From Prolixibacteraceae bacterium (GTDB lineage Bacteria; Bacteroidota; Bacteroidia; Bacteroidales; Prolixibacteraceae): a stretch of DNA of 64,000 bases. Under the pieces are notes generated by a model. It searched no databases. It had not been told where the DNA came from and saw nothing but the letters and a program-made list of their open reading frames with translations. The stretch lies in NCBI GenBank assembly GCA_003506435.1, contig DOAQ01000011.1:1-64000 (forward strand). Reading direction: 5' to 3'. The translations under genes were made by a program, and so were the position numbers. Shown here piece by piece: positions 1 through 8,709 of the stretch (position 1 is the first letter of the stretch; each line of letters starts with the position of its first letter).

Positions 1-600
1 ACTAACCCCAAAGAGATTAGAAATATTTCGATTTAGAATATTGATTTTAGAACGGGTAAATACCTCTTTGTTTTCATCTTCTTTTAAAGATCTTTCACCA
101 ATTTTAATTTTACTTGAGGCACTTATCATCAAATCGATAGTTGAATTTCTCGTATTCAGAGATTTTGTTCTTTTTTCTAATTGAGCAAAATCCTCAGAAT
201 AGAGAAGACTATTAAATTGTTTTAGTGTCTGTTTAATTTTATTTTTTAACCCGACTTTCTGAAAAAATATAAATTGTTTCTTCGTTTTGTGTCGCAATTC
301 TTTCAATATTTCAATTAGGACAAGGATAAGAATATCGGGATATTGATTTTCATTTAGTGATTCAACATCAATATAAATGCCCAATGATTCGGATTCGGAC
401 TCAATTTCATTTTTAGTTTTTCTTAAAAGAGAAGATTTTCCTGAACCTCTTCTTCCAAAAATAACGTGATGACGTCTAGATTTGGCTTGTTTAAGGACAC
501 CAATAGACGGTTCTATGAACCTTTTACCATCTGGGTTTGCTCTTGTAACCTCATCCAGTAAAACTACCAAATCATCTATTGAGTTATCAAGAATTTTCAT
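1..600 (-). CDS. P-loop ATPase, 3'-truncated by window edge
   Basis: Reading the minus strand from the ATG at 600 gives an open frame of 200 codons with no stop before the window edge, so the C-terminus lies outside. The N-terminal quarter contains a Walker A motif, FGRRGSGKSSLL, at about residues 50-61, preceded by a basic stretch (KQAKSRRHHVIF). This layout (short N-terminal helix, then a P-loop, then 'DVES' after a beta strand) is typical of ORC/CDC6-like or STAND-like AAA ATPases annotated as ATP-binding proteins in accessory DNA. The rest seen is Lys/Glu-rich and AT-rich. Function unknown; a role in defence or mobile DNA is a guess from the family type only. Confidence 0.75.
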   Translation of the reverse strand, partial: MKILDNSIDDLVVLLDEVTRANPDGKRFIEPSIGVLKQAKSRRHHVIFGRRGSGKSSLLRKTKNEIESESESLGIYIDVESLNENQYPDILILVLIEILKELRHKTKKQFIFFQKVGLKNKIKQTLKQFNSLLYSEDFAQLEKRTKSLNTRNSTIDLMISASSKIKIGERSLKEDENKEVFTRSKINILNRNISNLFGVS

Positions 601-868
601 TTTGTAAGTTTATTTTAGGTGACAGTTGACAAAGTTATGGGTAATTTCTACTGTATAATTTGGGTTTGCATCCAATACTGGGAATAATTCAATTTTCAGG
701 TACTGTTACCGATTTTAGGTTTCTTCAGAAAAGGAGCCATTTGCGGGTCGTTTTTTTTACAGCATTAAAAATAACCATTTGATTGAATGGAAGCAACAAG
801 CCGGAAAATTATTCTCAATTGCAACCACCTCTTCCTCGTTTGAACACCGAGAAAACGAGGGAGATGAA
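601..868. other. Intergenic stretch without recognised gene
   Basis: Between the ATPase start and the 21-nt repeat array I see no credible coding frame, RNA gene or terminator. Together with the repeat array and its right flank this makes a gene-free stretch of about 640 bases (601-1244). Confidence 0.5.
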
Positions 869-1161
869 ATGGAAAAGCATGCGGGACACATGAAAAGTAT
901 GCGGACAACATGGATGAATCCACGTATGACATGGAAATCGTAAGGGGATAGCTGGATAGCTCTGCTTACGAGTTGGAAAATTTTGCGTATGGCATGGAAG
1001 GCCTTCCGTATGATATGGATGCCCCTCCGAATGACATGGAAAACTCTTCGGATGACATGGATAGCCCTGCGTACAATATGGAAAACCCTACTGACGAACT
1101 GGAAAAGCATACGGATAACATGGATAATTACAGGGGACACTTTGATACGTGCAGGCATGAC
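869..1161 (+). repeat. Degenerate 21-nt tandem repeat array (14 units)
   Basis: Fourteen consecutive units of 21 nt (one of 20) fit the pattern ATGGA, then about eight variable bases, then CG-ATGAC or a close variant. Unit starts are 869, 890, 910, 931, 952, 973, 994, 1015, 1036, 1057, 1078, 1099, 1120 and 1141. Because the period is a multiple of three, several frames on both strands stay open and encode heptad-periodic peptides, so the ORFs here are probably by-products of the repeat. Units diverge from each other, so this is not a recent slippage product. A second array with the same period lies at 60538-60663. Function unknown; 21 nt is two helical turns, which would suit phased protein binding. 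Confidence 0.7.
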
Positions 1162-1244
1162 CTGGTCGTTTGACGGAGACAAATAGCTATTGAACGACCT
1201 GTCTGTGAATTTTTCTGCTGACTGGTGTAGGTGTGGGTTCCTTA

Positions 1245-2303
1245 TCAGAAATAGGTATTTACTGCAAATTCAAATTGATTAATAAATATCTCTTTGAAAT
1301 TTGATATATTGTTTTGCTCGTAAAACAGCAACATCGCTTTTTTATAATTGATTGAGTCAACCGTGCGAAAAGAAACAGGACAATAATTGTTATCCATCAA
1401 AATCGCATTGCTTACAATCCTTGCCGTCCTTTTATTTCCATCAACAAATGGTTGAATATATGAAATAAGTACCAGCGCAAGCAACGCTTTTTCAAAAACA
1501 TTTTCTTTTCGGTTGATCAAATCGCAGGTATTTGTCAGCGCTTCCAAAATTTGAAATTCATTGTCAAGCGGACGATAATTGGTCCCGGAAATACCAACCC
1601 GCCTTTTTCGTATATTTCTTTCAACAACCAGTTCTTTGACCAGTATGCTATGAATATCTTCAATTTTTGAAACAGAAAGCGGATTTAGGTAATCAGGATT
1701 ATCAATGATAAAATCAAGAGCTTCCTTGTGATTTAAAAGCATAATTGCTTCTTCTTTTGTTTTTCCTGAGGCGGTTTGTTTTTCCTTTAACAATTTTTCT
1801 GTTTCAAGAAGCGAATAAGTGTTCCCTTCAATTTGTGAAGATTTCCAGCTTAAATCAATGGCAAGCCTTTCCAATTCCTTTTTATACTCGTTCTCTGTTA
1901 AACTGGAAATGTTTCTTTTATAGGTATTTTGAAGCCCGGCGAGCATAATTAATTCACCCTCATAGAATACGCTGTGTTTATTCAATACTTCAGTAATTAT
2001 TTTAAAGTTGAAGTTTTCTTTTATCTCCCTTTCATCGATTTCTTTCTCGTAATACATTTGAATATCGATGGGGCGGATCAGTTCGTATATCGGTGAAATA
2101 ATATATTTTGTCCCTTTCCCTTTTCCCTTCGTATCCAACAGGTTTTCGGTCAGTAACCTTGTTAAGGTTCTCTTCACCGTAGCATAACTGTCGCCTGTTG
2201 AGAGGCCTTCAAAAATTTCTTTTGAAGAACTTTCCCCTGCTTTTTTTATAAATTCAATTATTTCCGATTCCCGTTTTTCCATCATTTCAGCTTTTAAGCT
2301 CAT
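1245..2303 (-). CDS. Fic family protein with degenerate active site
   Basis: A 352-residue protein with an N-terminal winged-helix-like segment (about residues 8-70) followed by a Fic/DOC domain. An inhibitory-helix motif, SSQIEGN (155-161, Glu159), precedes the core. The Fic loop reads QPFVDGNKRTAR, with Gln284 (codon CAA) where active Fic AMP-transferases have the catalytic His. The rest of the loop (F, D, GN, R) is kept and the frame is intact. Fic enzymes normally transfer AMP from ATP to target hydroxyls. Without His this protein may be inactive, altered in chemistry, or mainly a DNA-binding regulator. The reading of the fold is firm; the activity is uncertain. Confidence 0.85.
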   Translation of the reverse strand: MSLKAEMMEKRESEIIEFIKKAGESSSKEIFEGLSTGDSYATVKRTLTRLLTENLLDTKGKGKGTKYIISPIYELIRPIDIQMYYEKEIDEREIKENFNFKIITEVLNKHSVFYEGELIMLAGLQNTYKRNISSLTENEYKKELERLAIDLSWKSSQIEGNTYSLLETEKLLKEKQTASGKTKEEAIMLLNHKEALDFIIDNPDYLNPLSVSKIEDIHSILVKELVVERNIRKRRVGISGTNYRPLDNEFQILEALTNTCDLINRKENVFEKALLALVLISYIQPFVDGNKRTARIVSNAILMDNNYCPVSFRTVDSINYKKAMLLFYEQNNISNFKEIFINQFEFAVNTYF

Positions 2304-2366
2304 AAAGTTATCAAATAAAGCTCAAATATAGACCAAAATGAGCTAAATATTGCTTTTTGATGAGCT
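2297..2366 (-). promoter_or_regulatory. Candidate promoter/operator of the Fic gene
   Basis: On the minus strand a TAnnTTTG box (TATATTTG, 2323-2330) lies just upstream of the Fic start. Copies of AGCTCAT in both orientations surround it: ATGAGCT at 2338-2344 and 2360-2366 (22 bp apart) and AGCTCAT at 2297-2303 over the start codon. The protein has an N-terminal wHTH, so autoregulation at these sites is plausible. No good -33 element was found. Confidence 0.4.
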
Positions 2367-2382
2367 ACAATGAGTAGTGCTG

Positions 2383-2420
2383 AACTTTTAATTGTACCAT
2401 ATTCGGTATAATTAAAAGTT
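2383..2420. repeat. Long hairpin between divergent accessory genes
   Basis: Sixteen-base arms at 2383-2398 and 2405-2420 pair with one G/A difference around a 6-nt loop. Neither side has a T-run long enough for an obvious terminator. It lies between the Fic promoter and the aminotransferase gene and may be an operator, a relic of a mobile element, or a weak terminator. Confidence 0.5.
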
Positions 2421-2474
2421 AACCCGGATACAATCAAAAAATACTACGGAAGCAAATCATAAAAACGCATAGGC

Positions 2475-3962
2475 TCAGATCCCTTGGGTGTCATTCAGAT
2501 TAAACCACCCGCTGACAAGCCCGGTATAATCTTTCTCCTGCTTGTGCCGGTAAATATTTTCTTTCGGGAAATAATTATAATCGTTTTTGTAGCGATCAAT
2601 ATTTTCAACGATATTGCGCAGGGCATCAATGAAGAAATGCACCTCGTCATCGGTTGTGGTCGGGTGCAGCGACCAGCGTACCCAGCCCGGTTTCAGAGAA
2701 AGATCGCCGGTGCTGATTTTCCGGGTTATTTCGTCTGACAACTCGTGGCTTACTTCGAGCAGAAAATGACCGTAGGTTCCGGCACAGGCGCAACCGCCGC
2801 GTACCTGGATACCGAATTGGTCGTTCAGCAATTTTACCAGCAAATTGTAGTGAATCCCGGGAACGTAAAACGAAATCACACCCAGCCGTTCCCGCTCGTT
2901 GTTGGCCAGAATAGTTACCCCCGCAATGCTGTCAAGTCCGGCAAAAGCTATATGCAACAGTTCTTCTTCCCGTTGGAGGATATTTTCAACGCCCATCCGG
3001 TCTTTCAGCTCAAAGCACAATGCTGTGCGAATCGACTGCAAAAAACCGGGCGTTCCGCCGTCTTCACGGGCTTCTATATTTTCCACGTATTTGTATTCGC
3101 CCCAGGGGTTGGTCCAGTCGACGGTGCCGCCTCCCGGATGGTCCGGAACCCGGTTGTGGTACATCGATTTGTCGAAAATCAGTACTCCGGAAGAACCGGG
3201 CCCTCCTAAAAATTTATGGGGCGAGAACATCACCGCATCCAGCTTCATCATTGGGTCGCCGGAGTGCATGTCAATGGTATCATACGGCGCCGAAGCCGCA
3301 AAATCGATAAAAACCACCCCGCCGTATTCGTGCATTGTTTTTGCCAGCTCGTAAAAGGGAGTTCGGATTCCGGTTACATTGGAGCAGGCTGTGAACGAAC
3401 CAATTTTGAAAGGCCGGTCCTTGTATTCTTCGAGTTTCTTACGCAGGTTTTCGGGATCGACCAGCAGGTTTTCACCGGGATCGACAATCACCACATCGGC
3501 GCTGGTTTCGTACCAACTGGTATGGTTCGAGTGGTGCTCCATGTGGGTAATAAAAACCACCGGACGTTCGCGTTCGGCAATACATTTCGAGCGCGAAATC
3601 TTCCCGCAGTATTTCAAACCAAGGATACGCTGAAATTTATTGATTACGTCGGTCATTCCCGATCCGGAGGTAATGATGACATCATTTTCACCTGCATTCA
3701 CATGCTGTTTAATAATGTGATGGGCCAGATGGTATGCGTGGGTCATCCGGGCGCCGGTTTCGCTGGTTTCGGTATGCGTATTCCCCACAAAAGGCCCGAA
3801 TGTTTCTGAAATCTTTTTTTCAATGGGACTGTACAACCGGCCGCTGGCAATCCAGTCGGCATACATTATTTTTTGAAGTCCGTACGGCGATTCAAAAGTT
3901 TGGTCAATTCCGATAATATTCTTTCTGAAACTATTAAAATACGTTTCCAGGTTGCTCATCAA
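2475..3962 (-). CDS. Class V aminotransferase (cysteine desulfurase/selenocysteine lyase-like)
   Basis: A 495-residue PLP-dependent enzyme of fold type I, class V. The PLP lysine is in SPHKFLGGPGSSG and the cofactor-binding region includes ITSGSGMTDVIN and the DFAAS strand. A C-terminal RGGCACAGTYG supplies Cys residues at the position used by desulfurases. The N-terminus (YADWIASGRLYSPIE) is typical of the long Bacteroidota members annotated as aminotransferase class V-fold enzymes, not of housekeeping IscS. The substrate cannot be read from sequence. Monocistronic, divergent from htpG. Confidence 0.85.
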   Translation of the reverse strand: MMSNLETYFNSFRKNIIGIDQTFESPYGLQKIMYADWIASGRLYSPIEKKISETFGPFVGNTHTETSETGARMTHAYHLAHHIIKQHVNAGENDVIITSGSGMTDVINKFQRILGLKYCGKISRSKCIAERERPVVFITHMEHHSNHTSWYETSADVVIVDPGENLLVDPENLRKKLEEYKDRPFKIGSFTACSNVTGIRTPFYELAKTMHEYGGVVFIDFAASAPYDTIDMHSGDPMMKLDAVMFSPHKFLGGPGSSGVLIFDKSMYHNRVPDHPGGGTVDWTNPWGEYKYVENIEAREDGGTPGFLQSIRTALCFELKDRMGVENILQREEELLHIAFAGLDSIAGVTILANNERERLGVISFYVPGIHYNLLVKLLNDQFGIQVRGGCACAGTYGHFLLEVSHELSDEITRKISTGDLSLKPGWVRWSLHPTTTDDEVHFFIDALRNIVENIDRYKNDYNYFPKENIYRHKQEKDYTGLVSGWFNLNDTQGI

Positions 3963-4089
3963 ATTTGTTTTTTTTTACGATTGCAAAATTAAATCAGAAT
4001 ACAGATTATACGTAGACAAATGTCATCTTTTGCAAAGATTGGAAAATCTCTGTCTTATTCACTTCCGGTTGTCGTTAATTTGAACTTTT

Positions 4090-4132
4090 AAAATGACAAA
4101 AAGTCATTTTGCAGCCGTGGCACAACCTTTGG
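4090..4132 (+). promoter_or_regulatory. Sigma-54-like promoter with upstream palindrome (htpG)
   Basis: TGGCACAACCTTTGG (4118-4132) fits the -24/-12 RpoN pattern TGGCAC-N5-TTGC except for G in place of the final C. Just upstream is a perfect inverted repeat with arms AAAATGAC (4090-4097) and GTCATTTT (4103-4110) around A5. The arrangement resembles an activator or repressor site next to a sigma-54 promoter and lies about 40 nt before the htpG start codon. Confidence 0.5.
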
Positions 4133-4172
4133 GAATAGCCTATCCGTAAAATTTAAATATCAAACAAAAAAT

Positions 4173-6233
4173 ATGAACACCATGCAAAAAGGAAAGATTG
4201 GCGTAAGCAGTGATAATTTATTTCCGATTATTAAAAAATTTTTATACTCCGATCACGACATCTTTTTACGCGAGATCGTTTCGAATGCCGTTGATGCGAC
4301 ACAAAAGCTAAAGACCCTTGCATCGAAAGGCGAATACAGTGGCAACCTGGAAAATGCAAAAGTTCGAGTATCGCTCGACCCGGCAGCAAAGACCCTTACC
4401 GTTTCCGACAACGGGATTGGAATGACTGCTGAAGAAATCGAGAAATACATCAATCAAATCGCGTTTTCAGGCGCTGAAGAGTTTCTGGATAAATATAAAA
4501 CCGACGCCCATGCCATTATCGGGCATTTCGGGCTGGGCTTCTATTCGTCGTTTATGGTTTCCGAAAAAGTGGAGATCATCTCCAAATCGTATCAGGAAGG
4601 AGCGCAGGCTGTTCGCTGGACCTGCGACGGCAGCCCGGAATACAATATCGAAGATGCGGAACGCGACGAAACAGGTACCGACATCATCATGCACATCAAT
4701 GACGATTCGGCTGAATTCCTTGCAAAATCGCGTCTTTCCGACATCCTCAACAAATACTGTAAATTCCTTCCGGTTCCGGTAGTTTTCGGTAAAAAAACGA
4801 CATGGAAAGACGGCAAAGAAACGGACACCGACGAAGACAACCAGATCAACGAAACGGCCCCGGCATGGACAAAAAAACCGGTTGACCTGAAAGATGAAGA
4901 TTACTTGGCATTCTACAAAAAACTGTACCCGTATTCCGAAGATCCCTTGTTCAACATCCATCTGAACGTTGATTACCCGTTCAACCTGACCGGTATTTTG
5001 TATTTCCCGAAGCTGAAAAACACCATTGAAGTTCAGAAAAACAAAATCCAGTTGTACTGCAACCAGGTATTTGTAACCGACTCGGTGGAAGGCATCGTTC
5101 CCGAATTCCTGACCCTGCTGCACGGGGTACTCGATTCGCCGGATATCCCGTTGAACGTTTCCCGCTCGTACCTGCAAAGCGATTCGAACGTGAAAAAAAT
5201 CAGCAGTCACATCACCAAAAAAGTGGCCGACCGCCTGAAAGAGATTTTCAAGGAAAACCGGGGAGAATTTGAGAAGAAATGGGATAACCTGAAGATCTTT
5301 ATCGAATACGGAATGCTCACCGAAGAGAAATTCAAGGAAAAAGCAAAAGAATTCTTCCTGTTCAAAAATACCGACGGTAAATATTTCACTTTTGAAGAAT
5401 ACGAAACACTGATCAAGGAAAACCAGACCGACAAAGACAAGAAACTGGTTTACCTGTACACCAGCGATGCCGAAGAACAATACTCGTTTATTCAGGCCGC
5501 CAAAAACAAAGGCTACGATGTGCTGCTGATCGACGATGTGCTGGCTACGCCGCTGCTCAACCGTTGGGAACAGGATTACCCTGACAAACGTTTTGTCCGC
5601 GTTGACTCCGACATTGTTGACCACCTCATCCGGAAAGAAGATCCAGCCGACGAACTGAGCTGGGATGAAAAAGAAGAACTAAGCCCGATCTTCCAGTCCG
5701 TTTGCCCCGATTCGAAAGAAATCAATTACCTGATCGACTTTAAAGATATGGGCGAAACCGGCAATCCGATTGTGATTACCCGCAACGAATTCATGCGCCG
5801 GATGAAAGATATGGGACGTTTCCAGGGAGGTATGGATTTTTATGGCAACCTGCCCGAAAGCCTCAACTTAGTTGTAAATACCGCTCACCCGCTGGTGAAA
5901 AAGGTTTTTGCTGAAAAAGATGAAAATATCGGCGAAGAATTAACAGCCATTAACGACACGCTGGCCAACCAGAAAATTGAGCGCGAACAACTCGAAAAAG
6001 CCAAAGACGGTAAAAAAGATGAAGATATTCCGCAGGCCGATAAGGAAAAATTGGAAGACCTGAACAAGCATATTGCCCAGGCTGAACAGGAAAAACAGGA
6101 ACGGCTGAAGGCTTTCGGAAAAGAAAACCCGTTGGCCAAACAACTGGTAGACCTGGCCCTGTTGTCAAACGGAATGCTGAAAGGCGAAGCGCTCGATAAG
6201 TTTGTAAAAAGAAGCGTTGAACTGATCAAATAA
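4173..6233 (+). CDS. htpG: Molecular chaperone HtpG (Hsp90)
   Basis: A 686-residue cytosolic Hsp90 that binds ATP through its N-terminal GHKL domain and helps fold or stabilise client proteins, especially under stress. GHKL motifs are visible in order: EIVSNAVDA (about residue 35), DNGIGM (about 92) and GHFGLGFYS (about 125). A middle domain with the conserved NVSRSYLQ segment and a C-terminal dimerisation domain follow. The length is usual for Bacteroidota HtpG. The start is supported by position just after the sigma-54-like promoter. It stands alone, with no heat-shock operon partner. Confidence 0.97.
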   Translation: MNTMQKGKIGVSSDNLFPIIKKFLYSDHDIFLREIVSNAVDATQKLKTLASKGEYSGNLENAKVRVSLDPAAKTLTVSDNGIGMTAEEIEKYINQIAFSGAEEFLDKYKTDAHAIIGHFGLGFYSSFMVSEKVEIISKSYQEGAQAVRWTCDGSPEYNIEDAERDETGTDIIMHINDDSAEFLAKSRLSDILNKYCKFLPVPVVFGKKTTWKDGKETDTDEDNQINETAPAWTKKPVDLKDEDYLAFYKKLYPYSEDPLFNIHLNVDYPFNLTGILYFPKLKNTIEVQKNKIQLYCNQVFVTDSVEGIVPEFLTLLHGVLDSPDIPLNVSRSYLQSDSNVKKISSHITKKVADRLKEIFKENRGEFEKKWDNLKIFIEYGMLTEEKFKEKAKEFFLFKNTDGKYFTFEEYETLIKENQTDKDKKLVYLYTSDAEEQYSFIQAAKNKGYDVLLIDDVLATPLLNRWEQDYPDKRFVRVDSDIVDHLIRKEDPADELSWDEKEELSPIFQSVCPDSKEINYLIDFKDMGETGNPIVITRNEFMRRMKDMGRFQGGMDFYGNLPESLNLVVNTAHPLVKKVFAEKDENIGEELTAINDTLANQKIEREQLEKAKDGKKDEDIPQADKEKLEDLNKHIAQAEQEKQERLKAFGKENPLAKQLVDLALLSNGMLKGEALDKFVKRSVELIK

Positions 6234-6642
6234 AAGAGACACATAAAAAGATACTGTATTCCAATGATGTAGTTTATTGTGTTCTCCCGTGCCCCCTAAT
6301 CCCCCAACCCGGGGGACTTTTGGCCTGTGCAAGCACTGTCGTTCCGTGCTTTTCATCTTATTTTCTCAGGCAGAACTCCCTTCCCTTCATGGGGAAGGGC
6401 TGGAGATGGGGCAAACTTAAATTTGATTATCACTATTTTGATCAAATTCCTTCGTCAAACTCTCATCAGATAAAACATAAAAAGCTGAATACAAAACCAT
6501 TCTGAAAAGGATGGTTTTTTTTTGTGTTTTTTGCCGAAAAACAAAGCAACGGATCAAGCGGATGTCGCATCATAGAAGAGTTAAACAAACGAATTCATTG
6601 AAACAGGCCTGTTCATAGATTCTATTAAAAACATTTAAAACA
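6234..6642. other. Intergenic region with repeat-like sequence
   Basis: No gene. It contains GC-rich boilerplate around 6290-6415 (runs such as CCCCCTAATCCCCC and GGGGAAGGGCTGGAGATGGGG-type sequence). It looks like a widely dispersed intergenic repeat rather than coding sequence. A terminator-like hairpin lies near 6495. Confidence 0.5.
6493..6523 (+). terminator. Rho-independent terminator-like hairpin
   Basis: Arms AAAACCAT (6493-6500) and ATGGTTTT (6511-6518) are followed by a long T-run. It lies 260 nt beyond the htpG stop and before the lipoprotein gene. Confidence 0.55.
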
Positions 6643-7365
6643 ATGAAAAGGAAAAACTTATTGATTGCTCTGTCGCTTGTTGCCTTGTTTATAGCAACAG
6701 CCTGTGATGAAGATGAAAGCGACAACAGAGTTGTAACAATCACCGAAACATTTGAATCGGGAGCAAACGGATGGGCGGCTGTTTTTGGTTCCTACCCTGA
6801 AGGAGAAGAAGAGTTTTATGAACTGGATTCAGGAATAAAAGCCCTACCCTCGCCACTCGATCAAACAAAAAAATCGTTTATGCTTTCGGGCAACAACCAC
6901 AGCGATGCGTTGCGCATGTTTATTGCAAAACAAATCGGAGGTTTTACTCCCGGCGCTGCCTACGAACTGGATGTGGAATTATCGCTGGCGTCAAAATATC
7001 CCGAGATGAGCGCCGGAATTGGCGGAAGTCCCGGTGGCGCTGTGCACCTGGTGGCTTATGCTTCGGCCAACGGCTATGCAAAAAAGTACACCGGAAGCAC
7101 GGAAGAACCCAAGTATTTCGAGATCGAAATAAAAAAGGATACCGTCGACAATAAAGCGCAGTCGGAGGCCGAACTCGGAACGGTCGGAATTGATGGCAAC
7201 GAGTTTGTTTATAAACTGATTGACAGGGAAAACGACGAATCCATGATCTGCAAAGCCGACGCACAAGGCAAAATTTGGATAATTGTTGGAACATGGTCAG
7301 GTTTTGAAGGAACCAGCACCCTGTATTACGACAAGATTGAATTGAATTTCCGTAAAAGACAGTAA
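6643..7365 (+). CDS. Hypothetical lipoprotein
   Basis: A 240-residue protein with a lipoprotein signal peptide: hydrophobic core LLIALSLVALFIATA followed by a lipobox Cys at about residue 21, then acidic DEDESD, which in Bacteroidota favours surface export of lipoproteins. The body is rich in Gly, Glu and aromatic residues and ends in YYDKIELNF, suggesting a beta-sandwich. Similar proteins are annotated only as hypothetical. Monocistronic, with a strong terminator at 7414-7475. Function not recognised. Confidence 0.75.
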   Translation: MKRKNLLIALSLVALFIATACDEDESDNRVVTITETFESGANGWAAVFGSYPEGEEEFYELDSGIKALPSPLDQTKKSFMLSGNNHSDALRMFIAKQIGGFTPGAAYELDVELSLASKYPEMSAGIGGSPGGAVHLVAYASANGYAKKYTGSTEEPKYFEIEIKKDTVDNKAQSEAELGTVGIDGNEFVYKLIDRENDESMICKADAQGKIWIIVGTWSGFEGTSTLYYDKIELNFRKRQ

Positions 7366-7413
7366 TTCGATTAGGGGAAAAGTTTATCCGTGACGAAATG
7401 GATAAACATGGAA

Positions 7414-7475
7414 AGGGCTGTCCAAAAGCTGACGTGTTTTTTTAACCCGTCGCTTTTCGGATGGCCCTCTTTTTT
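7414..7475 (+). terminator. Long terminator hairpin
   Basis: Arms of about 21 bases start with AGGGCTGTCCAAAAGC and pair with GCTTTTCGGATGGCCCT, with a few mismatches, around a T-rich loop. CTTTTTT follows. The GGCTGTCCAAAAG arm resembles the end of the element at 53624-53758. Confidence 0.75.
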
Positions 7476-7656
7476 GAAATAAAATGATGTGGGGCATCCC
7501 CGGGGATCGTAAAAATTTGTTAATGGAAAATAATTAGCGTTTAGCAGAAGCTTATTTTATAAAATTTATTGGTTAAACTTGTATGTTTTCTGAATAAGCA
7601 TGCTTGCTAAGTTATCTTTTCAGGAGTCGAAAACTTAAATCAACTTTCATTTTCCG

Positions 7657-8709
7657 ATGAAAAAATCATTTTTATACAGTTGTATGGGAGCCCTTTGCAT
7701 GGGACTTCTTATTCATTCGTGCAAAAAAGCAGGAGATGGTGGCAACAAAAGAAATCTTTCTTCAGGAATGGTTGCTGAAGGCTATGTAATAAAACCAAGC
7801 CATTTCGAGAATAAACTGACCGTAACAGCCAATTTGCTTCCTTATGAAACCGTTGATATTAAAACGCCGGTTGCAGGAACAGTTTTGTCCATTCACTTTA
7901 AAGAAGGGCAAAAAGTAAACAAGGGGCAGTCGCTTGTACAAATTGACGACCGGGTTTGGAAAGCCCAGATTAAAGGATTGAAAGCACAACTTGCCGCCGG
8001 AAAAGAAGAACTTCAGCGAAAGGAAGCATTGCTGACCGCTGAAGGGGCCAGCCAGGAAGAAGTGGATGCTGCCCGTTCGGGAGTACTGCAACTGGAAGCA
8101 AAAATTGAAGAATTATCAGTTTATGTAAGTTTGGCCAGTGTGCCTGCTCCCTTTAGCGGGCAGGTGGGCATGCGCGATTTCAGTGTCGGAGCGTATCTTT
8201 CGCAGGGACAAATCATCACGCAAATTGCCCAGTCGGACCGCCTGAAAATTGATTTCAACCTGCCCGGCAGATATATCAACCAATTGTCAGCAGAAAAAGA
8301 AGTGAAAGTGGTTTCCAACAACGATACCCTAATGGCTTCCATCTATGCGGTGAACCCGCTAATCGACGAAAATACACGCACCATCCAGGTACGGGCTCTG
8401 CTCGACAACCGGAATAACTGGCTGTCGGGCGATTTTGCCCAGGCATCCCTGATACTCGATGTACAGGATTCAGCGCTGGTCGTTCCCTCTCAGCTAATTG
8501 CCCCGGAATTAGGCGCCGAAACCGTTTTCGTCTGTAAAAACGGGAAAGCGTCAAAACGAAAAGTGACAACCGGGGTGCGTACTGAAAAAATAGTCCTTAT
8601 TACAGGAGGACTAGCTGTCGGCGATACGTTGCTGGCCACCGGACTGATGCAGGTACGCGAGGGAATACCGGTAAAAATTGAGAAAACAGTAAGCTCCGCA
8701 GAATTATGA
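7657..8709 (+). CDS. RND efflux periplasmic adaptor subunit
   Basis: A 350-residue membrane-fusion protein linking an inner-membrane RND pump to an outer-membrane channel. It has a lipoprotein signal with Cys near residue 22 (IHSCKK), a lipoyl/barrel-sandwich half (TPVAGTVLSIHFKEGQKVNKGQ), a short alpha-hairpin with Lys/Glu-rich coiled coil (about 105-150), and beta-barrel and membrane-proximal domains. It overlaps the pump gene by 4 nt, which marks an operon with the next two genes. The exported substrate is not readable. Confidence 0.93.
   Translation: MKKSFLYSCMGALCMGLLIHSCKKAGDGGNKRNLSSGMVAEGYVIKPSHFENKLTVTANLLPYETVDIKTPVAGTVLSIHFKEGQKVNKGQSLVQIDDRVWKAQIKGLKAQLAAGKEELQRKEALLTAEGASQEEVDAARSGVLQLEAKIEELSVYVSLASVPAPFSGQVGMRDFSVGAYLSQGQIITQIAQSDRLKIDFNLPGRYINQLSAEKEVKVVSNNDTLMASIYAVNPLIDENTRTIQVRALLDNRNNWLSGDFAQASLILDVQDSALVVPSQLIAPELGAETVFVCKNGKASKRKVTTGVRTEKIVLITGGLAVGDTLLATGLMQVREGIPVKIEKTVSSAEL

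Noticed and set aside
757..1186. Three overlapping heptad-repeat ORFs (one of 141 residues on minus)
   Set aside because: All follow from the 21-nt period; no start context, no sequence other than the repeat, and several frames are equally open.
4467..5624. 385-residue open frame antisense to htpG
   Set aside because: It mirrors the codon bias of a certain gene and has no family signature.
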